From Prorocentrum cordatum (lineage: Eukaryota > Sar > Dinophyceae > Prorocentrales > Prorocentraceae), in contig CAUYUJ010014618.1 of assembly GCA_963575745.1 (NCBI GenBank), forward strand, positions 239,517 through 303,516: a stretch of DNA of 64,000 bases. The letters run 5' to 3'. Below are positions 31,151 to 41,670 of the stretch, one piece after another. The notes beneath the pieces are model-generated. The model ran no database searches, was not told the DNA's origin, and worked only from the letters and a program-made list of their open reading frames with translations. Position 1 is the stretch's first letter, and each line of letters begins with the position of its first letter. Made by a program: the position numbers and the translations under genes.

Positions 31151-32939
31151 CTCCGCGGCGGGCGGGGCTTCCCCTTCCTGCAACCACGGCAGGAAAGAGG
31201 CCTTGCCCAAAGCAGGCCTGGCACAGACGTCGCCGAGGAAGGCGCGCACAAGCAGGACTTCTTTTCACATCGCACGGGGCAAGTTCAAGCATGGAGCGCC
31301 ATCAGTCAGCACTGCACTACGAGTCGGCATGAACGGATCGAGGAAGCGCAGCAGATACAACAAGTGATTCACCAACAGAAGATGGGCATGCTCGTGTGTT
31401 TGCAGTTTGGGGGGCCGAACCTCCGAGCCAGAGCGGCCAAACAAGAGGGAGGAAGAATATCAAACCCGAGACTGCCCAATCCCCACTCACCCAGCAGTCA
31501 GAACTAGGAATACTCTCCGCCAGGATATGCCCTGCGACTCAGACGCTGCAGATGCGCATCAGTACAGCAACTCGTCCGACGCAGTCGACTTGCAGTGCTT
31601 CTTTTCCCGTACGGCGACTAAGAACATGGTAGCATATCCAGCAACCCTCCTCGAAACAATCGGCTGGTACGGAGGCCGTAGACGTTGCCCAAGATATCGC
31701 AGCCGACAAATTCATGATCACACAGGTATAGTCCCTGGACGAGCAAGTCAGTATTTCCAGATTGCACATCGAACAGAAGGCAGCCTGAACCACATAATAA
31801 TCCAAGAGGATAAGAGAACTGGATCTCCGCGACGTGCAGGCATGCAGCTGTATCAGGACAGCGAGGTGGACAGGGACGTCGACATGACAGCGGTGCCCAT
31901 CCCGATCGGAGGAAGGCCGTCAGCCGCTGAAGAGCCTCAATCGCCCTCGTCTGCCCCACCTTTCTCTCTAAGTTGCCCACGGTAAAGTCCAAGCCATGCA
32001 ACGGATCCAGAGAAACCGGAACCTCATGTTCAATTAGATGATCGACTTTTTCGCGCACAGCAACCCGTATTCGCCAGCATCCAGCAGCAGAGCCAGCAGC
32101 AGCTCACGCAGGTCGCCCGCGCGCTTGCAGTCCTTGCCCCAATGCCAGCTCTAGTACCTGCACCAGTACCTGCTCTTGTCCATGCGCCTCAGCAGATCGC
32201 ACCGCAGCCAGCACATTGGGTGCCAGGCTGCATTTCTTCGACAGCGACGGACGCGATTGGCAATGTGCAGCGAGCACCAGGCCGAACGAACCCACAGGTA
32301 TTGGCGACGGCCTGGACCAAAAAGAATTTTGGGACGGGAGCGGCATCGCCCATTACGCAGCTAGCCACTCATGTTGCAGGATGTATCGCCCACGTTCTTT
32401 TGGGGGCACATCGGAGACACTGCAGCTGATCATGGCGTTGCTGTTGCAGCAAGCCCCGACAAAGCCCGTGCAACAACTAGAAGAAGAGCCACCTGGACAC
32501 CTCGCCCCGCTCCCACGGGCACCAGCAGCGGATTTTGTTTTGTTGGTGTTCGCCCCGTCTTCGCAAGCTTCGAGCGCTGTGGCCATCGAGTCCCTCAGGC
32601 ATATCCCCGCCTAAGCAGGATCCGCTACACGACGTCCGACAGTCGGACATCTGGCTTCTTCAGGATGCTATGTGCCGAGGGGGCCCCTCGGCCCCACCTG
32701 GCAAGTGCAGGGGGATCTCTCGGCGCACGATGGGGCGGGGTGCGCATGTCACAGCGACCAACAACACATTGTTTCAGCGCAGGCAGTACATCAAAATTAT
32801 CAACAGATGATGCCCCGACCATCGCGGCCACCGAGTGGGCAACCATGGCGGCCAGCGGGGCGACTGCGAGCATCATGACCACGTGCGCCATCGACGGCAT
32901 CAGCAGATGTCTAGATCTGCGTTGGGATATCGCGCGGGG

Positions 32940-32970
<31 letters not shown>

Positions 32971-35900
32971 GCGAGTTTCACGGCGTCAGAACGGCAGCGC
33001 TGACCAGGTTCGCGTCGCCGCGCCGTCGCCGGGCAGCTGGCCGCGCTTACCGCTGGCCCCGCGCGCGGGCGCAGCTTGACTTTGTCGGCGTTTTGGTTTC
33101 CGGCGACGCAAAGGGCGCGTTGCCCGCGGACTTGCGCGCCGGGGGCGCGACGCGAGTCCTCAGATCAGAGCGCGAATTCCCTTCCCCGCTTTCGCTTCCA
33201 GGAACAACCAAGCCACGCCGCGCGCCCCCGTCGGGCGGCCTGTCCAGTGCGGGCCGCAGTTTGGCATCGCTCGGTAGCCTTTGGAAGCAAGGGTGGTCAA
33301 AAGCGAGGTAGGTTCGCTTGCCTCCTGTCAGAGCTACTCTCAGCCTTCCCCAGCACCTCTCTCCGCGATCTGGCGTCAGCCAGGTCAATGCGCATCCTGC
33401 CGCTCAGTTCGCAGCTGATGTTTCGCGGCCGTTGCGCTGCAGGCCACGGCGCGTTCAATTGCGCACATGTTGCTCTTTGAAGTGCAGCAGAGCTCAACGG
33501 CATCTGCAGCGGTCGCCATCGGGCAGGAGAATCCAGTGTTCTTCTTGCAATTTCGACGGGATGCATCTCGAACGCCTCTGCCGCCAACGCCGATCCGTCC
33601 ACCTTGCCGGATCCACTCCCATCTGGTACCTCAGTGGCACATCGGGGCCCCCTCAGCCGCTCGCCACTGCGAGCCCTGGGCACTGCGCGCATCAGCTGCG
33701 CCGACGCGAACAGGACTACCCGCCTCTGCGATCGCGCCACACCTCTTCATCGCCAGTCGGGGTAGCAAGCTGAGCCTTCGCAGCAAGCAGCAACGCCGAG
33801 CTGGGGGGCCCGACGCATCGCCGGTCTTTTACAGACTGATTAAAAATCTTCGGAGAGAGCTCGCCGACAGCCGAGCCGACTTAGAGACAGCAGTGACAGG
33901 GCCCTACCTGGGCCCCCTGATCCTGGAAACTACGTCGCACACCGGCACCCAGTTGGAGATGGGCAGTTCCCGCCGCGCCTCAGATGCTTGCCGCTCACCC
34001 GCCCCTTGCCCAGGATGTCAGGAAGCTAGCGCATCGCCATCGCGACCTCGAGCGCGACGAAGTACCATGTGGCTAGAGCCTGAATGCGGAGCGCGCGCAG
34101 GCCACCATCGGCATCGACTTCAACGCCACGTCGCACAGTCAATTTCCGGCACTGAACGGACAGCCAGGCCGCGCGGCTAAGCGGCTCAACCATTCAGGAA
34201 GGGGGGGTTCTGCGCAGTCCAAATAGCATCCCCAGACTATTGATGCGCGGTCATTCATTCAGGAGACAAGGATACCAGAAGGCACGATGATAGGAGAAGG
34301 CCTGATCATTGTGCCCCCAGGGGCCCGCGAAGGGAAGTTATGCCGCGGGCTTTGGGCCTCGACAGGCCCCCCCCCCCGCGCCTGCGCCAACTGGCCCCCC
34401 TCTACCTCGCAGGGAAGCGCTGCGTCGGGCGCTGGGTGGGCCCCAGGAGACTCATCGTCAAGGTAGACGCCCCCTTGTCGCCTCGTTCATGCAATGCGCG
34501 CCCCTCGCGCTAGCCGCGGCAGGCAATGCGGCGGGCGCAGACGACCTAGTCATGCAACGAGTCCAACAAACAATTTGTGGTTGGCAGACGCCAGCCACAT
34601 CGGACCGCGCATGACCGCGCGGCCCACGTCGAGCGGAGCGCGCTGGATGGGTAGTTGTTTCACGCGCGTCTCTTCGAGTCGCAGCCGGCGGCGGCCGCGA
34701 CCGCGCGCCAGCCCGCGCCCAAGCGCGCCTTTGCGCGGCAGGCGCGCGACGGCCGCGAGCGCAGGGTTGACTGAATATGCGGGATCGCAGCATGGGCTTC
34801 TCGCGCGCGCGCGCGCGCCTTGCTTCGCGGCGAAGATGGGTGCATAATTTCTCGACCGCAGACCCATTTCGGGGGAGCGTAAGACCCGGGTTTGCCAGGA
34901 CTCGGGTTCGCCATCGTTTTTTGACGACCGCGCCTCGGATTTTGACGAGGAGGAGTTTCGTGGGATGTCTGCAGCGGGAGGCCTCGTCAAAATGCAGGCT
35001 CGGCCTCGTTATTTTTTTGACGACCTCGTCGGGGATTTCCGAGTCCCCTGTGCCCGGGTCTTACGTCTCCCCGACCATTGCGCGCGCCATCAGATTCACC
35101 GGCACAAGCAAGGTCAACATGCCGAAGGCCGCGAGGATCCAGGCAGGGTTCGGGCATTCCCACAACCGACAATGACAGCGCAGACCTGGGCGCGCCCTTC
35201 AAGCACAGAAATACACCTACACCTCATGGCATGCGCGCGGGCCGCCCCCGCCAACATATACGTCGCCCATCCGGCCATGCACTCCGAAATCGGCGACAGG
35301 CCAGGCAGATGGGCGCCGGCACTTGCTCGCCAGTCTCGACCGCCCTGGAGCTCGGGGGGCCAGGGTTCCAGGACATGCCGTCTAACATCGGCATCTCTTC
35401 CGTCGCAGCCACCTGGGGTCATGCATCATTTCAGCCAACAAGCCCTGACCCCCGACATGGTTGTGACAAGGTAGCCGAGGTGCTCCATGGAGCTCCTTCG
35501 GCAGGCCATATGGAGCACGCGCGAGCGAGGATCCACCCAGCACTGCCCAGCATTAGAATGGGTGGTCCTTCGGCAACTGCAGAGGTTCGAACGCATGCTT
35601 CAACGCGGATCTGAATTGCCTCTGCCTTTCAAGGACACCCAACGGAACGCCTGCCAGACTTCGGAGGAGCCCGCCAAGCATGTTTTACCTTATGTGTTTT
35701 GGGGGCTGTGGGCGCGGGGTTCGTTCCCTGCGAGTTTCTGTTACTTCGCGACAGCAGGGAGTCCATGCTACCCGGCATGGCTTGTCACAGACCGACCGAC
35801 ATCATCATGCCTTTCAGTTGGCTGGAACAACGCATCAGGAATGCGCTGGCATGGCTGGGGGGGGGGGGGGGGGGGCGATGACCTGTTCGATCAGACTGGG

Positions 35901-36602
35901 CTGTTCGTTCAGATTGGAATTGCCACCCGCGGCCCCCGCGCTCCGAGGGGGGGGGAGAGGGGGGCGGTGAAAGTGCCAAAGGGTGGCGGCCAAGGTTAAT
36001 GACCTCGTGCCTGGAGATCTTGCCAGGCTTGCACGCGGCCAAGACGCCGCGCCTTCGTGCGAAGCACGCTGCCGCAAGCCGCCAGCCACCTCCTGCTCGA
36101 AATGTCGAGTTGAGGCGTTCGAGTACGGGGCGCGGGAGTCGCTTCCACGATGGCCACAACGTTGCGCAGGCCTGCCAATCATCAGGATGCGCCGCCTGCC
36201 ATCCCTCTACGCGCCTGCGCGCAGCTTTCCAGCGCGTGCTCAGAGCCCGCGCGGCGCAGTTCAGCCAGGACGAGGGGGGAACAAGAGCGCAACAAAAAGC
36301 CGAGGTCTCTGATGCCGGAATGTGGCGGTAGCTAGGCCGGGCATCTTGGCCCCTTCAGACCCTCGCCTCTCGGGCGCCACCGCTTGGGCCTGTCAGCAAA
36401 CGCGGCCCAGGTCGAGGGTTGCCCGACGGCGGCCAAATCTCTGTCAGGTTCCAGAGCAAGCATTCGTCCCAGCCGACTTCTTAAACTTGAGTCTCGGCCT
36501 CATCCAGTCCAGCATCGCAGGGGGGCGCGGCGCGGCCAGCTGCCTCTTGGTCGCGGCGGGCGCGCGCCAGCACTGTTTTTCCCCCCCCCCTTTTTCCAGG
36601 GC
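31151..36602. other. Region without intact genes; probable decayed retroelement
   Basis: No continuous frame. A Gln-rich stretch (32030-32160, for example IQQQSQQQLTQVARALAVL in one frame) looks like eroded coding sequence, and a weak IDFNAT motif occurs near 34113. With the reverse-transcriptase fragment at 36603-36941, this could be one eroded plus-strand LINE, but most of it has no recognisable motif. Homopolymers: C28 at 32943-32970 and G20 near 35858-35877. Confidence 0.35.
34871..35072. repeat. 200-bp element with inverted ends
   Basis: GGGGAGCGTAAGACCCGGG at the left and CCCGGGTCTTACGTCTCCCC at the right are inverted repeats. TTTTTTGACGACC recurs inside the element as a direct repeat. 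Confidence 0.65.
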
Positions 36603-36941
36603 GCGTGAGCCATTGTGCAAACCAGGGGGCTAGGATACGTAGACGACCAGCTCACATGTGGAGGCCTGCGCGACACGCGCTTGAGTGGATGACGTCGCCA
36701 TGGCGCGACATATGCCATAGTATCGGTGGCGGGAAAGTCAAATCTGCAGCTCGGAGATAGTTCGCGACCCTACCAGGTCAGTGGCAACAAAGACATACAA
36801 CCGCCAGTTCTACATCGTTGACCAGTGTAAGCGTCTAGGGGGACAGCTAAACGCATTGCCAGGCATGGGCCCTGCGCTGGCCTACCGGCGCAACCAGATG
36901 CACGCTTGGGCCCCCATGGGGGCCCTCGAGAGGTCAGTTTG
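36603..36941 (+). pseudogene. LINE reverse-transcriptase relic with YVDD
   Basis: One frame reads VQTRGLGYVDDQLTCGGLRD (YVDD at 36636-36647), matching reverse-transcriptase motif C. Then a stop intervenes. From 36811, IVDQCKRLGGQLNALPG and MGPALAYRRNQMHAWAPMG match the segment after motif C in LINE enzymes (a Tyr-x-Leu-Gly-Gly-like block). Stops at 36696 and 36939 show it is dead. It lies about 340 bp upstream of the copia insertion. Confidence 0.55.
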
Positions 36942-37274
36942 ATAAGAGTATGTTGCCGCGTCGCCTGCCAACTCCATTGGGCGCGCGAGAGCCTTGCACG
37001 CGCCCATGCACAACTGCGCTCTGTTCGGGCGCGCCTCAATTTGAGGCTTGGCGGACCCCGAGATCAGCAACGCATCGGCTGTTCTCATTCTAGCAGCACT
37101 TCGGATTAACTATAGCGACGCGCTGCCCCGAGGAGGGCATGCACTTTTTTTCCTAGGAGGCTCAGGTTCTGCCGGCTTCCTGGGGGCCCAGGTTCGCCTG
37201 GCACGTTTCTGCCTTCGCTTGAAGCGGCTGGCCTTTCGCCCCAGGCATCTCACGGCGCGCCCCTGCCCCCCCCT

Positions 37275-37279
37275 CCTGC
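37275..37279 (+). other. Target-site duplication, left copy (CCTGC)
   Basis: CCTGC immediately precedes the 5' LTR and recurs at 47175-47179 after the 3' LTR. Five bases is the usual length for Ty1/copia insertions. One extra T could be part of either the duplication or the LTR. Confidence 0.75.
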
Positions 37280-37467
37280 AGTTGAGATTATTATGTCTAG
37301 GACCTGTTAGGCATGTTGTCTCATGCGCTAGAAGCAGTACCGTACTGCAACGTACTGGCTCAAGTCAAAGCAGTAAAAGATTATCATCTTTATTGCCATT
37401 AGTTCATATAGCTTTCGCTTCAAGAACTTAGTATTTCCAGTTCAGGATTTTCATCAGAATCTGGAGT
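37280..37467 (+). repeat. 5' LTR (188 bp)
   Basis: Starts AGTTGAGATTATTATG and ends CAGAATCTGGAGT. It is identical to 46987-47174 except at four bases, all single substitutions. It is very short for an LTR. The usual TG...CA ends are absent. Confidence 0.9.
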
Positions 37468-37468
37468 T

Positions 37469-37480
37469 TGGTAGCGGAGC
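37469..37480 (+). other. Primer-binding site (tRNA-Met-like)
   Basis: TGGTAGCGGAGC begins two bases after the 5' LTR. Copia elements commonly prime from initiator tRNA-Met, whose 3' end is complementary to TGGTAGC-AGAG or similar; the match here is good in the first seven bases. Confidence 0.5.
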
Positions 37481-37669
37481 CAGTCGGCTCCCTGCCTTCT
37501 GGCTCTCTCTCTGCCGCAGGACATACAGTTACGGCACCGACGACACCTACGAGATTATCATCCCCTGGTGTAGTCTGATATTTGGGTTGTTTCAGTATAT
37601 CAAGATATACATTACCAGACACAGAGTTGGATCAAACACGGGCTATTTATCTGAAGTTCGGTTGGAAAG

Positions 37670-40366
37670 ATGTTGGCCTCCCCACAGACTACTCCACTCT
37701 CCCTCAAGCAGTATTCTAAGGACATACCGCCGGGCTGGCGGCCACGGGCATATCCAATTCGTGAGTATCTAGAAGCGCTAGAGATATGGAGTCGACTCAC
37801 ACGGTTGGAACAGGACCAGCTCGGCGCAGCGGTCATGAGCAGACTGGAAGGCCCGGCACTACGAGCAGCTCAAGATCTACGCGTGACGCGACTTGATCAG
37901 GCAGGCAACGTTGTGAACTACCGTGGCATCGAGGCGGTCAGTTTACCAAGAGTTGCAGCAATATTAGACGGCCGAGGCAACGAACTCGCCCCACTACAGC
38001 ACAGTGGAATCACCATTCTGAATGACAGATTGTTTGAGATGTATGGACTGGACGACCAAGATTTGGCCTGGACATCGCTGGACAGATTCTTTACTTTACG
38101 TCAGGAATCCAGTCAGGACTTCATCTCATATCTCTTCGAGTGGGATCACTTATACGAAGAAGCTGAACGATATGGAGGATTACAAATGGGCGAGTCAGCT
38201 AAGGCGTGGCTTTTCTGGTCACGGACGACATTCGCTGATAAGACTCTCGCGGATCTACGCTTAAAAGTCAATGGAGATCTCAACAGATGGCGCGAGATGG
38301 TTCAATTGCAGCTGAAGGTAAGCAAGAACGAGATGGCAGCTAACGAACAGCACGTTGGATATAAGAACTACTGGGAAGATTCAGACTCCTGGACAAGAGA
38401 GTATGAATACGACTACGACAACTACTACGAGGATGATGAGGAGTACTACGACGAGTGGTACGACGAAGAGTATGATGAAGATGATGATTGGTATGACGAC
38501 AATGGAGATCAAGATGGATACGGAGGCGCAGCAGCAGGTGGCACTTCATCATCTCTTCCATCCCCATCGACACCGGACGAGGACTACTGGCAGCATGTAC
38601 GCGGAAAAGGATCATACGGCAAAGGAAAGGGCAAGGACGACAAAACCGGCAACGGCAAGAACGGCAAGAAAGGAGGTAAGAAACGACAAGGAGATCAGTG
38701 TACGCTATGTGGATCAAGATGGCACAATTCAGACACCTGCCCTCTCAAAGATGATCAGAAAGAGGACAACGCGTATCAGATTGACGAGCAGTATGATGAA
38801 GAATACTACGGACAAGGAAAAGGCTATCGCAAAGGAAATCGCAAAGGTAAAAGACGTGGCAACGGCAAAGGATACGATCGAGATCGGCACCGAGGCTATC
38901 AAGACAATCGAGGATCTCACGACCATCATCGACGCGATGTTCCACGTTTCGGCAGAAGCGACTTCCAGCAGCGACAGCAGAAAGGTAAAGGACGTGGCAA
39001 GAAAGGATATCGATCAAAAGGAAAAGGCTACGACCAACGACGACAGTTCTATCAAGACGCTGATCGCGAGGACGACGCATATGGAAGCTACACGACCTTG
39101 CCGGCCATCCATGAACAAGAAGAACCAGACGAACAGGCAGCAGTACCGAATGAGACATCCACGTACGACAAGAACATCATGACACGGACCCCTTTATCTT
39201 CAGGAGCGTGCCAGTTCGTACCTACCTCGACGACGGCAGAGAGAACACCGACGCGGAAAGGATCAGCATACGACGACATATTCGGCACCGGAGAGAGAAC
39301 CACAGTTGGACAGGGACAACCACGGCATCCACCTGGGTTAGGCCCAGCAGCTACGGCGACTGGCGCGACGAGCTCAAGCTTTTCGGCATCATCAAGCGCA
39401 GTTTCGGTTTCAGCGTCTACTCATACCTGCTACAGATGTTTCTCAGCGGCGATTGCGAAGTGCGGCACGTGTTCCCGTTCGTTTTGTATATGTCACGGAT
39501 TCAAAGGACACTTGATGGTGATGTGCTCTTCTTGTTTGGATATCTCAGCCGCCCGGCAGCAACAACAGCATCAATCACAGCAAGACGCACAGTCACCAGG
39601 GACCACTTCTCAGCAGCAGACCACACCAAGCTCTGATGACACGTCATCAAGTTGGATGTTGATACCTAGACCGGACGAATCGCAGATTCAGGACGAGCCA
39701 GAGGAGTTTGCAGCATTGCCAGCCTCTGGCAACCCGTTCAAGAACTTGGCGGTCATCAGCGGAGTCAACGTCATCGGCCTCATCGTAGACCCTGGAGCGG
39801 CTCGCGGTCTTATCGGAAGTGCTACTCTTCGAGAGATCTTCGACAAGCTACTACGACCTCGCGGCCTGATGAAACACGTGATGTGGTATCGTTCAAAGAA
39901 CAAGTTCACGGGCATCTCATCTCAGCCCCAGCACAGCATCGGTATATGTGTATTTCCTATTGGTCTGGTTGGAATGAAGCATGCTTACTTTTCTTGCGAT
40001 GTCATCACAGGTCAGTCAGCGAACTGTCCTGGACTTATTCCACTACAGACTCTGCTACGACTCGGCAGCATCATATCGTGCGGACACTTCCAGAATCAAG
40101 ACGGACTTCTGGGACTGAGACTCGGCAATGGCGAGATGTGCTCACAGAGGATTCTCTTGACGGACTCATCGCACTACTTACTTCCGATCGACAACTTCGA
40201 CAAAGAAAAGAACGACGTGTGGAACAAAACAGTGCTTCAGCATCAGCAGGAAGTGGACGACGGAGCACATCAGCAAGGACAGCATCATCACGGAGTCACT
40301 CTTATATCCATGATCGACGGCAACGACCGAGCACCACATGAGGACCGCGGGACTCATTTTCATTGA
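37670..40366 (+). CDS. Copia gag-protease polyprotein
   Basis: 898 residues from an ATG about 200 bp after the LTR. The N-terminal third is a globular gag-like domain with many aromatic and acidic residues, followed by an Asp/Tyr/Glu-rich acidic tract (about 240-300) and Lys/Gly-rich basic tracts (about 310-340, 380-480). A CCHC zinc knuckle is at Cys344-Cys347-His352-Cys357 (C-x2-C-x4-H-x4-C). A second Cys cluster lies at Cys587, 590, 598 and 601. The aspartic protease is seen at Asp707-Pro-Gly (in place of Asp-Ser/Thr-Gly), with a downstream hydrophobic Leu-Leu-Arg-Leu-Gly segment. The stop is TGA at 40364-40366. Gag forms the particle; the protease processes the polyproteins. Confidence 0.85.
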   Translation: MLASPQTTPLSLKQYSKDIPPGWRPRAYPIREYLEALEIWSRLTRLEQDQLGAAVMSRLEGPALRAAQDLRVTRLDQAGNVVNYRGIEAVSLPRVAAILDGRGNELAPLQHSGITILNDRLFEMYGLDDQDLAWTSLDRFFTLRQESSQDFISYLFEWDHLYEEAERYGGLQMGESAKAWLFWSRTTFADKTLADLRLKVNGDLNRWREMVQLQLKVSKNEMAANEQHVGYKNYWEDSDSWTREYEYDYDNYYEDDEEYYDEWYDEEYDEDDDWYDDNGDQDGYGGAAAGGTSSSLPSPSTPDEDYWQHVRGKGSYGKGKGKDDKTGNGKNGKKGGKKRQGDQCTLCGSRWHNSDTCPLKDDQKEDNAYQIDEQYDEEYYGQGKGYRKGNRKGKRRGNGKGYDRDRHRGYQDNRGSHDHHRRDVPRFGRSDFQQRQQKGKGRGKKGYRSKGKGYDQRRQFYQDADREDDAYGSYTTLPAIHEQEEPDEQAAVPNETSTYDKNIMTRTPLSSGACQFVPTSTTAERTPTRKGSAYDDIFGTGERTTVGQGQPRHPPGLGPAATATGATSSSFSASSSAVSVSASTHTCYRCFSAAIAKCGTCSRSFCICHGFKGHLMVMCSSCLDISAARQQQQHQSQQDAQSPGTTSQQQTTPSSDDTSSSWMLIPRPDESQIQDEPEEFAALPASGNPFKNLAVISGVNVIGLIVDPGAARGLIGSATLREIFDKLLRPRGLMKHVMWYRSKNKFTGISSQPQHSIGICVFPIGLVGMKHAYFSCDVITGQSANCPGLIPLQTLLRLGSIISCGHFQNQDGLLGLRLGNGEMCSQRILLTDSSHYLLPIDNFDKEKNDVWNKTVLQHQQEVDDGAHQQGQHHHGVTLISMIDGNDRAPHEDRGTHFH

Positions 40367-41649
40367 GTCCTGGGCACGACGCTAAACTGTTCACTCCAGA
40401 TACTCTTACCTCATTCTCATCTACGACACGGAAATACTATCGAGATTGGCAAGCTCTTTCTTCAAAGGAATCTTTCTCACTGTGGAACGGCGAACCACTC
40501 TTTCCTTCGCACCTACTTCCAGAGGAGTTGGCAGTTGCAAGGACCGAATTCAATTCGATTCCAGAAATGTTCTACGCGACCTACACTTGGCTACCGGTCA
40601 TCACGCCCGAGAATTACGACGCTTTCGAGGCAGCATTGGCCAAAGGACCTTATTGCGGATATCCGATTCTATGGAGTTGGTGTTCAGGTTCATCCCATCT
40701 ATCTCTCTGTATGGCATCATTACCTTTCTTATGTGCAGTACTTTTCCCAGTTGACCTACGCTACGGATGGGACCTCAAACATCGACCTCATCAACTCAAG
40801 TTACAGAGAGCAGACAAGACATTCAAACCAAGAGTTACGACTATGGAACCAAGATGCAAGTATTGGGGTCACATGGGCACTGGACGAGACATCAAGGACA
40901 CCATAGAGTTACGAGAATCAGAAATGCCCATGCTGAAGTTCATGACCTCACACGCTGTCAAGATCAAGCAGGATTTCAGAGACAATTTTGTGGAGAATCC
41001 AAGATCTTCTAGTATTTGGACGAAGTCTCCCTTGGCAGCTCTCCTTGATCATCCAGCTTATTCGAATCAACGTTACAATACTTGTATGTGTGCTTTCTCC
41101 AGTGAAAAGGACGGCCGAAGGAACAAGAAGGACACTACGTTGATTTCGACTTTCTGTCTCAGTCATTCTGCGAAGCGCTGCAGCTGCAAGAAGGAGCACA
41201 TACATCTTCAAGGTTATGATAAAGAGACGCATCGCAAGCGGACAGCAGCAGCAGCAATGTTTTCAAAGAAGTTCTGTACGGCACTCTGCAAGGACATCTT
41301 GGCCCTGGAGTCCAAAGAACCAGGAATCTCTATCAACAAGTTCTCAAGAGCTTTCCCGGCAGCAGCAGATGACGAGGCAGAAGATGAAGCACCATTAGCT
41401 CAGTTACCAGCACCAGCAGGACCTAAGTCCTTAGACGACCTCATGGAAGAATTCAAGGACATCGACACCAAGAGCATCAAGATCACGCTCGACACCTTCA
41501 CGCCCACGGAAGCACAATGGATCAAGGCAGCGATTCTTTCCATCACCGATTACACTATGAGTTTCGGCGTTCCTGGGACACCTACCGGACGGATTTTGAT
41601 GTTGCCTGGTACTGGTAGACCACAACAGGAAGGTGCACGAGTTCTATGA
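40363..41649 (+). CDS. Copia pol, N-terminal portion (function unclear)
   Basis: About 428 codons in the -1 frame relative to gag, overlapping its stop. No ATG is at the start (the first possible initiator is TTG), so expression probably depends on ribosomal frameshifting or on a frame lost by mutation. The product has a Cys/His-rich patch near residue 265-275 (CSCKKEHIHLQGY) and an acidic Ala/Pro-rich tail; I do not recognise a domain. It ends in TGA at 41647-41649, and the same frame reopens at once into the integrase frame, so the two were probably one protein. Confidence 0.65.
   Translation: MSPGHDAKLFTPDTLTSFSSTTRKYYRDWQALSSKESFSLWNGEPLFPSHLLPEELAVARTEFNSIPEMFYATYTWLPVITPENYDAFEAALAKGPYCGYPILWSWCSGSSHLSLCMASLPFLCAVLFPVDLRYGWDLKHRPHQLKLQRADKTFKPRVTTMEPRCKYWGHMGTGRDIKDTIELRESEMPMLKFMTSHAVKIKQDFRDNFVENPRSSSIWTKSPLAALLDHPAYSNQRYNTCMCAFSSEKDGRRNKKDTTLISTFCLSHSAKRCSCKKEHIHLQGYDKETHRKRTAAAAMFSKKFCTALCKDILALESKEPGISINKFSRAFPAAADDEAEDEAPLAQLPAPAGPKSLDDLMEEFKDIDTKSIKITLDTFTPTEAQWIKAAILSITDYTMSFGVPGTPTGRILMLPGTGRPQQEGARVL
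41647..41649 (+). other. In-frame TGA separating the two pol frames
   Basis: The codons before and after are open in the same frame for more than 400 and 1600 codons. It is either a single disabling mutation or a readthrough stop. Confidence 0.8.
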
Positions 41650-41670
41650 CATGCTCTCAGCCAAGTTTAC

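Noticed and set aside
34113-34127. IDFNAT as an endonuclease GDFN motif
   Set aside because: Only four residues match and no second endonuclease motif was found in the same frame; kept only as a weak hint.
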